Made by a program: the position numbers and the translations under genes. Below are positions 41,488 to 50,912 of a DNA stretch of 64,000 bases, piece by piece; the stretch's first letter is position 1; each line of letters begins with the position of its first letter. Under the pieces are notes generated by a model. It searched no databases. It was given only the letters and a program-made list of their open reading frames with translations, and had not been told where the DNA came from. The DNA lies in contig NZ_SMKL01000008.1 in the NCBI RefSeq assembly GCF_004348545.1, positions 62,001 to 126,000 on the forward strand. The letters are read 5' to 3'. This DNA comes from Jiangella ureilytica. GTDB lineage: Bacteria; Actinomycetota; Actinomycetes; Jiangellales; Jiangellaceae.

Positions 41488-42021
41488 GCGTGGACGCCGG
41501 TATCGCTCTCCCGATCCGGCCCGGCGGCGCCGTAGGCTCCGATCGCGCCGCTAGTGGAGTGTGACAACACTCGAACACGATGGTCCGCAGAACGTCACAA
41601 TGAGGCGCGCGACGATCGAACAGTGAAACTCTTCGCCGGACGTGAACACGGCAATCGAGAAACGCGGGTATCCGACGGGCCGAATGGCCGATAAGAAAGT
41701 GGATGTGCGAGAAAAGAAAATGATCGTTGAAAGTAGCGGACACGGGCGGCGAACCTGCTGACCGCCCGTGTCGACGCCTGGCGGCTGGTGCGGTGCGACC
41801 ATGAGAGGTTCCCGCCCCACCCGGAGCGGACCCTCATCGCACGCGCGACGCCGACCTCTGCTCGTGTGATCCTGCCCCACAGGTCACACGACTCCTAGTT
41901 ACGCGTTCCCGCGCAGCCCCCGCCGCAAGCCTGGCCCGCCGCCTACGGGCCCAGCCTTGACTTCCCCGTGCACCGTCCCCGCTCGGCATGGTCGAGCGTA
42001 TGCTGGGACGATTCTCACCCC
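41488..42021. other. non-coding gap (~530 bp) with a strong hairpin
   Basis: Lower GC than neighbours (AAGAAAGTGGATGTGCGAG area) and no biased open frame. An 11-bp perfect stem GACACGGGCGG (41739-41749) / CCGCCCGTGTC (41762-41772) may be the terminator of a lost gene. No insertion sequence was recognised. Confidence 0.5.
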
Positions 42022-42243
42022 TTAGAGCTCGCCGACCTCGACGCGCTCCACTGCGGACCCTTGCCCGTTGAGCAGCGCACGCACCTCGGACTCGCGGTAC
42101 CGCCGGTGGCCACCGAGCGTCCGGATCGACGTGAGCTTGCCGGCCTTGGCCCACCGGGTCACCGTCTTCGGATCCACCCGGAACATGGCCGCCACCTCGG
42201 CAGGAGTGAGGAGGGGCTCGGCGTCTTGTGTCCTGGTCGCCAT
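42022..42243 (-). CDS. bldC: BldC developmental regulator (MerR-like)
   Basis: 73 residues. A single winged helix-turn-helix of the BldC type: LLTPAEVAAMFRVDPKTV (helix-turn-helix) and TLGGHRRYRESEVRALL (wing/recognition). From memory it is nearly identical to Streptomyces BldC (68 aa), which controls the onset of aerial growth and sporulation. ATG 42243 has a near-perfect AAGGAGGT. A 6-bp hairpin (42266-42281) lies in the short leader. The C-terminal QGSAVERVEVGEL tail is longer than in Streptomyces. Confidence 0.95.
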   Translation of the reverse strand: MATRTQDAEPLLTPAEVAAMFRVDPKTVTRWAKAGKLTSIRTLGGHRRYRESEVRALLNGQGSAVERVEVGEL

Positions 42244-42435
42244 CGTCACCTCCTTAGATCCCATAGCGGGAGGATTCCCGCCACACCGGATATTCCACCT
42301 TGTCACGCCCCTGAAGGACACCGCCCGTACGGCTCGACCGAAGCCATCCATTCGGATGATGTCCACCCAGGGTGTCTCTAGCCTACGTAAGGTCCACGTA
42401 AGCCGCGAACCGACCCAAGTCGTGCCGGGTCGGGC

Positions 42436-44073
42436 TCAGCCGGCATCGGAGGTCGTCCGCGTGCCGGCACCCTGAGCCTCCTCTTCTCGGCCCGTTCGCC
42501 CCCGCATGACTGCAAGACACAGGAGCGCCCCACATGCCACGGCGGCGACCGGAACGATCAGCGTCGGCTTCATTGCATCAACATAGCCCTGTATGAACAC
42601 ATCGTGTGCCATTTCGGCGATCTTTCTTGCGACTCCCTCAGAAACTCCGGGTGGTAGAGCGATGTCAATTCCGTCTTCCGCGGCGCTGACCTGCAGCCCT
42701 CCTTGCGCGGCGCCTGCGAAGCCGTCGATGAACGGCTGCCGGACGTCCGCGGGCAATGAGGGCGCCGCCGCAACCGCCTCCGAATGCAGCCGGCCCACCA
42801 GGAGGCCCTGCAGGACCGCTCCGACCGCCGCGCTGCCGATCACCTGACCCAGTTGCCGGGTGGTGTTCAGCACCCCGGAGGCCGCACCCGCCACTCGCCC
42901 GGACACGTCGCGCATCGCCACCGCGTTCATCGGAGCGAAGACGGCCCCCAGCCCGAGCCCCGCCACCAGCAGCGACGGCAGGAAGTGCCACCACTGCGCG
43001 TCGTCCGCCGCCACGAGAGCAAAGGACAGGATGCCGGCACCGTAGAGCAGCAGCCCGGCCATCAGTATGTACTTGCCACCGACGCGGTCGGTGTACCGGC
43101 CCGCCAGCGGGGCCACGACCATGGACACCGCCGACATCGGCGCCAGCGTCAGCCCGGCCGCCAGCGCGGTGTGCCCGAGCACGGACTGCAGATAGATGGT
43201 GATCGGCAGGAACGTGCTCACCATGGCCACGGAGACCAGTGCCGCCACACCGTTCATCACCGCATAGTTGCGGTCGGAGAACAGGCTGAACGGAATGAGC
43301 GGCTCGTCATCCTGCCGCCGCGCCTGCAGCACCAGGAAGACCGCCAGCAGGACGGCCCCGGCGATCAGCAGCGCGGGAATCGACACGAACTCCCACACCT
43401 GCCCCCAGCCGAACCGCTCGCCCTCGACCACGCCGAACGTCAGGCACACCAGCGCCACGCTGGCCAGCGCCACACCGGGCAGGTCCAGCGCATGCCGCTC
43501 GCGGCGCGGCGACTCCGGGATGATCGACCACGCCATCGCCAGGACGACGATGCCCACCGGCACGTTGACGAAGAAGATCCACCGCCAGTCGAACACCGTC
43601 ACCAGCAGCCCGCCCAGCGTCGGCCCGGCCACCGTCGCCACGCCGGCCACGGCGCCCCAGATGCCGAATGCCGTCCCGCGCTTCTCCGGCGGGAACGTCG
43701 TGATCAGCAGCGCCGACGTCTGCGGCATGAGGATCGCCGCGCCGATGCCCTGCACCACCCGGAAGGCGATCAGCAGGGCCGGCCCCTGCGCCAGCCCGCA
43801 GGCCAGCGACGCCATTGTGAACACGGCGACGCCGATGATGAACATCGAGCGCTGCCCGCGCAGGTCGCCCAGCCGCCCGGCGGTGATGACCAGCACCGCC
43901 AGCATGATCACATAGGCGTTGATGACCCACAGGATCTCGTCGAGCGACGCGCCGAGGTCCTCCATCATGCTGGGGATCGCGATGTTGACGATGGTGACGT
44001 CGAGCAGGGTCATGAAGAACCCGAGGCACAGCGTGAGCAGGATCGCCCAGGGGTTGCCGCGCCATCGCCTCAC
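42436..44073 (-). CDS. MFS drug:H+ antiporter, DHA2 (EmrB/QacA) family
   Basis: 545 residues with about 14 hydrophobic segments. The DHA2 landmarks are LDVTIVNIAIPSM, the motif-A region AGRLGDLRGQRSMF and the motif-C stretch VAGPTLGGLLVTVFDWRWIFFVNVP. GTG 44073 has GGAGG 7 bp upstream. It lies between bldC and vdh where Streptomyces has, as I recall, only a small gene, so it is a likely insertion. Divergent from vdh. Probably exports drugs or metabolites; substrate unknown. Confidence 0.92.
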   Translation of the reverse strand: MRRWRGNPWAILLTLCLGFFMTLLDVTIVNIAIPSMMEDLGASLDEILWVINAYVIMLAVLVITAGRLGDLRGQRSMFIIGVAVFTMASLACGLAQGPALLIAFRVVQGIGAAILMPQTSALLITTFPPEKRGTAFGIWGAVAGVATVAGPTLGGLLVTVFDWRWIFFVNVPVGIVVLAMAWSIIPESPRRERHALDLPGVALASVALVCLTFGVVEGERFGWGQVWEFVSIPALLIAGAVLLAVFLVLQARRQDDEPLIPFSLFSDRNYAVMNGVAALVSVAMVSTFLPITIYLQSVLGHTALAAGLTLAPMSAVSMVVAPLAGRYTDRVGGKYILMAGLLLYGAGILSFALVAADDAQWWHFLPSLLVAGLGLGAVFAPMNAVAMRDVSGRVAGAASGVLNTTRQLGQVIGSAAVGAVLQGLLVGRLHSEAVAAAPSLPADVRQPFIDGFAGAAQGGLQVSAAEDGIDIALPPGVSEGVARKIAEMAHDVFIQGYVDAMKPTLIVPVAAVACGALLCLAVMRGRTGREEEAQGAGTRTTSDAG

Positions 44074-44327
44074 CGTGTGACCTCCTCGTCCCCGCGTCGA
44101 GCACCCCGCGCCGAGCGGCCCGCACCCGCCGTGTACCCCACCCGGCTGACCATGAGGCCGTCGGACCGGGCAAGCACCTGAACAGCCGCCCGTTCCCGCA
44201 TCTCGCACCGACGACTCGGGGAGCCTGCGGCCCCGGCTCGTCGCCGGTCCGGCCCGATCCCTCCTAGAGTGAGCGTGACACACCAGCCCGCACACCCCGC
44301 GGGCCCTGACGTGAAGGGGTCACCACC

Positions 44328-45422
44328 ATGACCAAGGCGTCGCCTTTGGTGTTCGGTCGACACACCGGACACGAGCAGGTCGTCTTCTGCCACGATGCCG
44401 GCAGCGGCCTGAAGGCCATCATCGCTCTGCACTCCACCGCGCTGGGACCCGGCCTCGGCGGAACGCGCTTCTACCCCTATGAGTCCGAGGACGCCGCGCT
44501 CGAGGACGTGCTCCACCTGTCCCGCGGCATGACCTACAAGAACGCCCTCGCCGGCCTCGACCACGGCGGCGGCAAGGCCGTCATCATCGGCGATCCCGAC
44601 CTCGACAAGACCGAGACGCTGCTGCGCGCCTACGGCCGGTTCGTCGCCTCGCTCGGCGGACGCTACATCACCGCGTGCGACGTCGGCACCTACGTCGCCG
44701 ACATGGACATGGTGGCCCGCGAGAGCCGCTGGGTCACCGGCCGCTCGCCGGCCGAGGGCGGCGCCGGCGACTCCAGCGTGCTCACCGCGTTCGGCGTCTT
44801 CCAGGGCATGCGCGCCGTCGCCGAACGGATCTGGGGCGGCACCAGCCTGTCGGGACGGCGGGTCGGCATCGCCGGCGTCGGCAAGGTCGGCTCGAAGCTC
44901 ACCGGCCTGCTGCTCGACGAGGGCGCGTCGGTCGTCGTCACCGATGTCTCCGAGCACGCGGTCGAGCACCTGCGCGCCACCTACCCGCAGATCGGCGTCG
45001 TCGACGGCGCCGGCGAGCTGCTCCGCGCGGGCATCGACGTGTACGCGCCGTGTGCCCTGGGCGGAGCGCTCGACGACGACACCGTCACACTGCTCACCGA
45101 GGGCCGGGTGTCCGCCGTCTGCGGCGGGGCGAACAACCAGCTCGCGCACACCGGCATCGAGAAGAGCCTCGACGACGCCGGCGTCCTCTACGCCCCCGAT
45201 TACGTCGTGAACTCCGGCGGCGTCATCCAGGTGGCCGATGAGCTGCACGGATTCTCCTTCGACCGGGCCAAGGCGAAGGCCACGAAGATCTACGACACCA
45301 CGCGCGAGATCTTCCAGCTGGCCGCCGACGACGGTGTCCCGCCCGCGGTGGCCGCCGATCGGCTCGCCGAGCGCCGCATCGCCGCCGTCAGCCGGTTGCG
45401 AGACATCTACCTCGGACGATGA
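44328..45422 (+). CDS. vdh: valine/leucine dehydrogenase (Glu/Leu/Phe/Val dehydrogenase family)
   Basis: 364 residues. Catalyses reversible NAD-dependent oxidative deamination of branched-chain amino acids. Glycine-rich substrate region [13 protein letters not shown], catalytic Lys in [29 protein letters not shown] and the Rossmann motif [13 protein letters not shown] (~187-199). Position two genes from purM and near bldC matches the Streptomyces vdh locus. In that genus it feeds branched-chain precursors to antibiotic synthesis. Terminated by a 12-bp perfect stem directly after the stop. Confidence 0.92.
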   Translation: MTKASPLVFGRHTGHEQVVFCHDAGSGLKAIIALHSTALGPGLGGTRFYPYESEDAALEDVLHLSRGMTYKNALAGLDHGGGKAVIIGDPDLDKTETLLRAYGRFVASLGGRYITACDVGTYVADMDMVARESRWVTGRSPAEGGAGDSSVLTAFGVFQGMRAVAERIWGGTSLSGRRVGIAGVGKVGSKLTGLLLDEGASVVVTDVSEHAVEHLRATYPQIGVVDGAGELLRAGIDVYAPCALGGALDDDTVTLLTEGRVSAVCGGANNQLAHTGIEKSLDDAGVLYAPDYVVNSGGVIQVADELHGFSFDRAKAKATKIYDTTREIFQLAADDGVPPAVAADRLAERRIAAVSRLRDIYLGR

Positions 45423-45428
45423 CGCGTC

Positions 45429-45476
45429 ACAGGGTCCGAGTTGGACCGGATGAGGCGGAACAGCCTCGGACCCTGT
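45429..45476 (+). terminator. vdh terminator
   Basis: Perfect 12-bp stem ACAGGGTCCGAG (45429-45440) / CTCGGACCCTGT (45465-45476), 24-base loop, 6 bp after the vdh stop. Confidence 0.82.
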
Positions 45477-45566
45477 ACCGTTATCCCTACGAGTAGATGT
45501 CATTCGAACGGAAACGAGGGCGTCCAGTGAACTGGTCGCCCCGGTTTGTGCGAGGGGGTCGACCCT

Positions 45567-45788
45567 ATGGGGCGCGGCCGGGCCAAGGCCAAGCAGACAA
45601 AGGTCGCCCGTCGGTTGAAGTACCAGCAGCTGGACACCGACTTCGGCGCTTTGCAGCGTGAGTTGGGCACCGACGGCAATGGCAGCAGTGACACGGACCT
45701 CGACGAGGAGAGCAACCAGGAGTACGACGAGTACTCCCGCTACCTCGCCGACGATGACGACGACGAATCCCGTCGTCACGCGGGTTGA
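45567..45788 (+). CDS. DUF3073 small conserved actinobacterial protein
   Basis: 73 residues. A basic N-terminus MGRGRAKAKQTKVARRLKY followed by an acidic tail (DEYSRYLADDDDDE); this split-charge layout defines DUF3073. Function unknown, universally near purM in actinobacteria. ATG 45567 with AGGGGGT upstream. Convergent with purM. Confidence 0.92.
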   Translation: MGRGRAKAKQTKVARRLKYQQLDTDFGALQRELGTDGNGSSDTDLDEESNQEYDEYSRYLADDDDDESRRHAG

Positions 45789-45824
45789 CCCGGTCCTCTA
45801 GCGTGACAGCATCGTCTGGACGGT

Positions 45825-45854
45825 CTGTTGGCTTCGGATGTCCGGGGCCAACAG
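45825..45854. terminator. hairpin between DUF3073 and purM
   Basis: CTGTTGGC (45825-45832) / GCCAACAG (45847-45854) with an inner TCGG/TCCG partial stem; lies between convergent genes and could end both transcripts. Confidence 0.5.
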
Positions 45855-45882
45855 TCCGCCCGAGCCGATCACGGGCACACCC

Positions 45883-46953
45883 TCAGTCGCGATGGGCACC
45901 GTGCAGGGTTGCGGTCCCGTCGCCGGCCAGCACCTCGCCGGCGATCCATGCCGGCACACCACGGTCCGACAGCACGCGCACGGCCTGGTCGGCCGCGTCC
46001 GCGGCCACCACGGCCACCATGCCGACCCCCATGTTGAGGGTCTTCTCCAGCTCCGGCCCGGCCACCCCGCCCAGCTCGCCGACCAACCCGAACACCGGCT
46101 GCGGCGTCCAGGTGGATCGATCGAGCCGCGCCGTCACCGTCGGCGGCAGCACCCGGGCCAGGTTGGCCGCCAGCCCGCCACCGGTCACGTGCGACATCGC
46201 ATGCACCTCGACGGCGGCCGCCAGCGCCAGGCAGTCGCGGGCGTAGATGCGGGTCGGCTCGAGCAGCTCCTCGCCCAGTGTGCGGCCGAGCTCCGGCACG
46301 TCGCGGTCCAGCGCCCAGCCGGCCAGCTCGAGGAAGACGTGGCGCACCAGCGAGTAGCCGTTGGAATGCAGCCCCGACGACGCCATGGCGACGACGGCGT
46401 CACCGGGCCGGACGCGGTCCGGCCCGAGCAGCGCGTCGGCCTCGACGACGCCCGTGACGGCGCCGGCGACGTCGTACTCATCGGGACCGAGCAGGCCCGG
46501 GTGCTCGGCGGTCTCGCCGCCGCTGAGGGCGCAACCGGCCGTCACGCACGCCTGGGCGATGCCCTTGACGACGGCGGCCGTGCGCTCCGGGACCACCCGC
46601 CCGCACGCGATGTAGTCGGTCATGAACAGCGGCTCGGCGCCGCACACGACGATGTCGTCGACGACCATGCCGACGAGGTCGAAGCCGATGGTGTCGTGGA
46701 CGTCCATGCGCTGCGCCACCGCGACCTTGGTGCCGACACCGTCGGTGCTGGTGGCCAGCAGCGGGCGCCGGTACGCCTTGAGCGCGCTGGCGTCGAACAG
46801 CCCGGCGAAGCCGCCGAGGCCGCCGATGACCTCGGGGCGGCGGGTCTTGGCGACCCACTCCTTCATCAGCTCGACGGCGCGGTCACCGGCCTCGATGTCG
46901 ACCCCGGCACTGGCATACGTGGCACCCGCGGGCGCGTTCTCGCTGCTCGACAC
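45883..46953 (-). CDS. purM: phosphoribosylformylglycinamidine cyclo-ligase (AIR synthetase)
   Basis: 356 residues. Fifth step of purine synthesis: ATP-dependent ring closure of FGAM to AIR. Family blocks YASAGVDIEAGDRAVELM, ATSTDGVGTKVAVAQ, GFDLVGMVVDDIVVCGAEPLFM, SGGETAEHPG and SSGLHSNGYSL are all present. GTG start at 46953. Upstream a leader peptide and an acetyltransferase gene lie divergent; purF is 2.3 kb further on, in the same direction. Confidence 0.95.
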   Translation of the reverse strand: MSSSENAPAGATYASAGVDIEAGDRAVELMKEWVAKTRRPEVIGGLGGFAGLFDASALKAYRRPLLATSTDGVGTKVAVAQRMDVHDTIGFDLVGMVVDDIVVCGAEPLFMTDYIACGRVVPERTAAVVKGIAQACVTAGCALSGGETAEHPGLLGPDEYDVAGAVTGVVEADALLGPDRVRPGDAVVAMASSGLHSNGYSLVRHVFLELAGWALDRDVPELGRTLGEELLEPTRIYARDCLALAAAVEVHAMSHVTGGGLAANLARVLPPTVTARLDRSTWTPQPVFGLVGELGGVAGPELEKTLNMGVGMVAVVAADAADQAVRVLSDRGVPAWIAGEVLAGDGTATLHGAHRD

Positions 46954-47031
46954 GAGTAGAAGGGTATCCGGTAGGCTCCCGTGCAGCGTCCGGACCGGTC
47001 AGGGTCCGGCCCGGCAGGAGAGGAGGTCGCG

Positions 47032-47082
47032 ATGTACCGCCAGGTCCCCCGCGCCGCCCTCCGCCACGGAGACGGCGGCTGA
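47032..47082 (+). CDS. 16-residue upstream leader peptide
   Basis: ATG 47032 has GGAGAGGAGG 5 bp upstream, an unusually strong ribosome-binding site, and encodes MYRQVPRAALRHGDGG then TGA, ending 17 bp before the acetyltransferase start. Too short to be a structural protein; a translational coupler or attenuation-type leader (three Arg in 16 codons) is possible. Confidence 0.45.
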   Translation: MYRQVPRAALRHGDGG

Positions 47083-47099
47083 CTCTCGAGGAGAGAGCC

Positions 47100-48059
47100 G
47101 TGCAGTCGAGCATCACCCGTCCCACCACGCCCGAGCAGGCGCTCGCCCTGTTGCGCGGCGCCCGGTCCGAGCTGGGCACCCCCATCTCCGACCTCGTCGT
47201 CACCGACGACCACCTGACCACCGCCTTCGCCAGTCGCAACCGCCGGCCCGAGTGGACCTGGGTCGCCGAGCGTGACGGCGCCACCGTCGGCCGGGTCGCC
47301 GGCTGGGGTGCACCCGCCAACGACCAGCCGTGGATCCTCGACTTCTTCGACCTCGGCGCCGAGCCGGACCGGCTCGAGATCATGGCCGCGCTGCTGCGCC
47401 GAGCCGCCGCCGACCTGCACGCCGGCGGCCTCGAGCAGGTCGAGCTGAACCTGTTCCCGCCGGCCTGCTGGCGCGACGACCCGCCGCCGGCGCTGGAGGA
47501 CCTGCTGGCGGGCGCGAAGGCGGCCGGCTTCGAGATCCTGGTGACCCGGCGCCGGTTCCGCTGGACACCTGCCGCCGGCCTGCCGTTGCTGAGCGACGAC
47601 GGCGGCAGCCTGCGGTTCGAGCCGGTCACCGGACCGGACGACCCGGTTCTGGCCGACGCGTATCGGCGCACGTTCGAGGGCAGCCTCGACGCCCACACCC
47701 GGCGGTCGCTGCGCACGCGCGATGCGGCCGGCCTCGCCGCCGAGGAGCTCGCCGACATGGTGAACTACGCCGGACCCGTCGACGGCTGGCGGGTCGCCTA
47801 CGACGCCTCGGGCGCGCTGGTCGGGCTCGTCACCGGCAATCCCGGCACCAAGGTGTTCACCGGCTACGTCGGCGTCGTGCCGGAGCAGCGCGGCCAGGGG
47901 TACGCCCGCGAACTGCTGGCGTGGATGACGCGCTGGCAGGCCGAGCAGGGGGCGGAGAAGGTCGTCGGCGAGACCGACGACGAGAACGTCCCCATGGCGA
48001 AGGCGTTCGAGGCCGCCGGGTTCGTCCAGGAGAGCGCCCGCATCGACCTCGTCGCCTGA
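47100..48059 (+). CDS. GNAT-family N-acetyltransferase
   Basis: 319 residues, GTG start with GAGGAGAGAG upstream. The C-terminal half (~190-319) is a GNAT domain: GYVGVVPEQRGQGYARELLAW (motif A acetyl-CoA loop RGQGYA) and a final ETDDENVPMAKAFEAAGF. The N-terminal half may be a second, degenerate GNAT domain. Substrate unknown. Located between purM and purF, divergent from purM, so an intrusion into the purine block or a conserved neighbour. Confidence 0.88.
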   Translation: MQSSITRPTTPEQALALLRGARSELGTPISDLVVTDDHLTTAFASRNRRPEWTWVAERDGATVGRVAGWGAPANDQPWILDFFDLGAEPDRLEIMAALLRRAAADLHAGGLEQVELNLFPPACWRDDPPPALEDLLAGAKAAGFEILVTRRRFRWTPAAGLPLLSDDGGSLRFEPVTGPDDPVLADAYRRTFEGSLDAHTRRSLRTRDAAGLAAEELADMVNYAGPVDGWRVAYDASGALVGLVTGNPGTKVFTGYVGVVPEQRGQGYARELLAWMTRWQAEQGAEKVVGETDDENVPMAKAFEAAGFVQESARIDLVA

Positions 48060-48178
48060 GCAGGCACGGCACCGGTAGCGGTTGCCGGCACGGACCCTGC
48101 CGGCAACCCCTGCCGCATGACGGCTACCGCCCGTGCCCCACGTCCAGCCGGACTGATCCTGGCCGGTCGGCTAAGCAC

Positions 48179-48221
48179 GAGACCCCGGCGGCGAGGCTCT
48201 GTGCCTCGCCACCGGGGTCTC
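48179..48221. terminator. strong bidirectional terminator
   Basis: 19-bp stem with one mismatch: GAGACCCCGG-c-GGCGAGGC (48179-48197) and its complement (48203-48221), loop TCTGT. Lies between the convergent acetyltransferase and SH3-protein genes. Confidence 0.88.
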
Positions 48222-48245
48222 CGGTCGCCTCGGGTCAGCTCGAGG

Positions 48246-49157
48246 TCAGGAGCTGCCCTCGTTGCCGTAGACCGTCACGTGGACGTGGTCGTAGTGGTTC
48301 GCGGTGTCGTCGCCGCGGTCCTCCATCCAGCGCCAGCCGTCAGAGGCTCGCTCGACCGTCCAGATGCGCTGCTCCCAGATGACCTCGCTGACGCCCAGCT
48401 CGCGGTAGTTGTCGCGAACGTACGCGGCGATCTGGTCGCCGACCGAGCCGCGGATCATGATGTCGAGCGCCCGGCCGCTGCCGTGCTCGCCGCCGTCGCC
48501 GGGCCGGAGGCCGCCGTACGAGGTCACCTGCGGGAAGGCCGCGCAGACCGCGCGGTGCACCCGGATGGCGTCCTGGGTGAGACCGTCCTCGACGCTGGAC
48601 CCGGACTCGCACTCGGCGGCCGAGATGCCACCGGACGGCTGCTCTTCGGGCTTCTCCTCCGACAGGTACTCGGTGGCGACCCAGTACGGCTCGCCGTCGA
48701 GGAGGATCTGCGACCAGGTGCCCTCGGTGGCGCCGGTGATGTCGACCTCGGTACCGGTGCCGAGCACCGTCACGACCTCGGCGTTGAGGTCAGGGCTGGT
48801 GCGCACGTTCAGGCCCGACGTCACGAACAGCTGCCCCGCCACCGTCGGCTCCGGGGTGGGTGTCGGTGTGGTCGTCTCGCTCGGGCCCGCGTTCGGGGTC
48901 ACCGGCGGCAGCGGCGGACGCTCCTCGCCGCGGCTGGCGTCCTGCTCGCGCTCCGGGATGCCCAGAGTGGTCGTCGTGCTGGCGGCGACCTCGGACCCGC
49001 CGTCGGGCCACAGCGTGACACCGGCGACGACGGCGCCGGCCAGCGCCACCGGCGCGGCCAGCAGGGCGACGCGGCGACGGCCCATAGCGGTCAGGCGGGT
49101 CAGCGAGAGCACTCGGGTGCGTCGATGACGAGACCGTCCATGACGGGACCGCGGCAC
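48246..49157 (-). CDS. secreted/anchored SH3-domain protein with ARB_07466-like C-terminal domain
   Basis: 303 residues. GTG 49157 with GGGGAGGA 5 bp upstream. A basic cytoplasmic start, one membrane/signal segment (VALLAAPVALAGAVVAGV, ~31-48), a Thr/Pro-rich linker, a bacterial SH3 domain (GLNVRTSPDLNAEVVTVLGTG, given in part) and a C-terminal domain with GDGGEHGSGRALDIMI and YDHVHVTVYG. Its HGxGRALD and HVH pattern resembles peptidoglycan peptidases. Probably acts on the cell wall; catalysis unproven. Confidence 0.85.
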   Translation of the reverse strand: MPRSRHGRSRHRRTRVLSLTRLTAMGRRRVALLAAPVALAGAVVAGVTLWPDGGSEVAASTTTTLGIPEREQDASRGEERPPLPPVTPNAGPSETTTPTPTPEPTVAGQLFVTSGLNVRTSPDLNAEVVTVLGTGTEVDITGATEGTWSQILLDGEPYWVATEYLSEEKPEEQPSGGISAAECESGSSVEDGLTQDAIRVHRAVCAAFPQVTSYGGLRPGDGGEHGSGRALDIMIRGSVGDQIAAYVRDNYRELGVSEVIWEQRIWTVERASDGWRWMEDRGDDTANHYDHVHVTVYGNEGSS

Positions 49158-49242
49158 TACGTTCCTCCCCTACTCAGCTCGATACCGTTTCGTAACCGAG
49201 GAGCAGGCAACCACATTTCGGGCGTTTTGTCACAACCCGACC

Positions 49243-50823
49243 TCATGGCCGCCGTAGCGCATCGGCGGCTCCACCCGCGCTGAGCAGGGTGTTCAGGCCG
49301 TCGGACGGATCTCCGAGTGACGAGGCTCGCTCGAGGCCGTCGCGGTCGGGCGTCTCGCAGCCGGGGATGGTCTCTTGCTCGAGGACGTCCTTGCCCGCCC
49401 GGGCCGGCGGCTCGATGGGGTAGACGCCGTCGAAGCAGGCCCGGCAGAGGTCGTTCTTCGGCACCGTCGACGACTCGATCAGCGCGTCGAGGGACACGTA
49501 GCCGAGGGAGTCGGCGCCGATGGAGCGGCAGATCTCGTCGGTGGACAGGCCCGTCGCGATGAGCTCCGCACGCGAGGCGAAGTCGATGCCGTAGAAGCAC
49601 GGCCAGCTGACCGGCGGGCTGGAGATGCGCACGTGCACCGCGGCGGCGCCGGCCTCGCGCAGCATGCGCACCAGCGCCCGCTGGGTGTTGCCGCGCACGA
49701 TGGAGTCGTCGACCACGACCAGCCGCTTCCCGGCCACGATCTCGCGCAGCGGGTTCAGCTTCAGCCGGATGCCCAGCTGGCGCAACGTCTGCGACGGCTG
49801 GATGAACGTGCGGCCGACGTAGGCGTTCTTGACCAGGCCGATGCCGTAGGGGATGCCGGACTCCTCGGCATAGCCGACGGCCGCTGGGGTGCCGGACTCG
49901 GGCACCGGGATGACGAGGTCGGCGTCGACGGGGTGCTCGCGGGCGAGACGGCGGCCCACCTCGACGCGGGTCGCGTGCACCGAGCGGCCGGAGATATGGG
50001 TGTCGGGCCGGGCGAGGTAGACGAACTCGAACAGGCAGCCCTTGGGCTCGGGCGTCGCGAAATGGTGCGAGCGCAGGCCGTCGGCGTCGATGACCACCAG
50101 CTCGCCGGGCTCGACCTCGCGGATGAACGACGCGCCGACGATGTCGAGCGCCGCCGTCTCGCTGGCCACGACCCAGCCGCGCTCGAGCCGGCCCAGGACG
50201 AGCGGGCGGACTCCCTGCGGGTCGCGGGCGGCGTAGAGCGTGGACTCGTCGGAGAAGACCAGCGAGAACGCGCCGCGCGCCTGCGCCAGCACCTCGATGG
50301 CGCTCTCTTCGAGCGTGCGGTCGGCGTAGGAGCCCATCAGCGCCGTCATGAGCGCGGTGTCGGTGGTGTTGCCGTAGCGCAGCTCACCGCTGGCCGCGCC
50401 GGCCCGCGCGGTCACGAGGTCGAAGAGCTCGGCGGTGTTGGTGAGGTTGCCGTTGTGGGCGAGGGCGACGGTGCCGGCCGGTGTCGCGCCGAGCGTGGGC
50501 TGCGCGTTCTGCCAGTGGCTGCCGCCGGTGGTGGAGTAGCGGGTGTGCCCGACGGCGACGTGGCCGACCAGGGTGTTCAGCGTCGACTCGTCGAAGACCT
50601 GGCTGACCAGGCCCATGTCCTTGTAGACGAGGATCTGCCGGCCGTTGCCGACGGCGATGCCCGCGGACTCCTGACCCCGGTGCTGCAGCGCGTACAGCCC
50701 GAAGTAGGTGAGCTTCGCGACCTCTTCGTCCGGCGCCCACACTCCGAAGATTCCGCAAGCGTCCTGCGGTCCCTTCTCTTGTGGGTTGATGTCGTGCGTG
50801 AGTCGTCCATCTCCCCGGGCCAC
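49243..50823 (-). CDS. purF: amidophosphoribosyltransferase
   Basis: 526 residues. First committed step of purine synthesis: PRPP plus glutamine to phosphoribosylamine. A short propeptide precedes the nucleophilic Cys in DACGIFGVW (residue ~23); glutaminase loop ALQHRGQESAGIA and GHTRYSTTG; PRPP-binding VVVDDSIVRGNT; and the Fe-S Cys positions seen as CRACFDGVYP. GTG 50823. C-terminal ~40 residues are poorly conserved. Follows purM by 2.3 kb in the same orientation. Confidence 0.96.
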   Translation of the reverse strand: MARGDGRLTHDINPQEKGPQDACGIFGVWAPDEEVAKLTYFGLYALQHRGQESAGIAVGNGRQILVYKDMGLVSQVFDESTLNTLVGHVAVGHTRYSTTGGSHWQNAQPTLGATPAGTVALAHNGNLTNTAELFDLVTARAGAASGELRYGNTTDTALMTALMGSYADRTLEESAIEVLAQARGAFSLVFSDESTLYAARDPQGVRPLVLGRLERGWVVASETAALDIVGASFIREVEPGELVVIDADGLRSHHFATPEPKGCLFEFVYLARPDTHISGRSVHATRVEVGRRLAREHPVDADLVIPVPESGTPAAVGYAEESGIPYGIGLVKNAYVGRTFIQPSQTLRQLGIRLKLNPLREIVAGKRLVVVDDSIVRGNTQRALVRMLREAGAAAVHVRISSPPVSWPCFYGIDFASRAELIATGLSTDEICRSIGADSLGYVSLDALIESSTVPKNDLCRACFDGVYPIEPPARAGKDVLEQETIPGCETPDRDGLERASSLGDPSDGLNTLLSAGGAADALRRP

Positions 50824-50912
50824 GGCACCCAGTGTACGGAGCGGCCCGCGGATTGCGAGCGGACCGGCGCGGCTGGGAAGAACACCGGGGCGCCTGGTGG
50901 TTGCCTTAGACC

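Noticed and set aside
41213-41880. Minus-strand frames in the gap between the aldo/keto reductase remnant and bldC
   Set aside because: Irregular composition, no start signal and no domain; part of them is antisense to the pseudogene.
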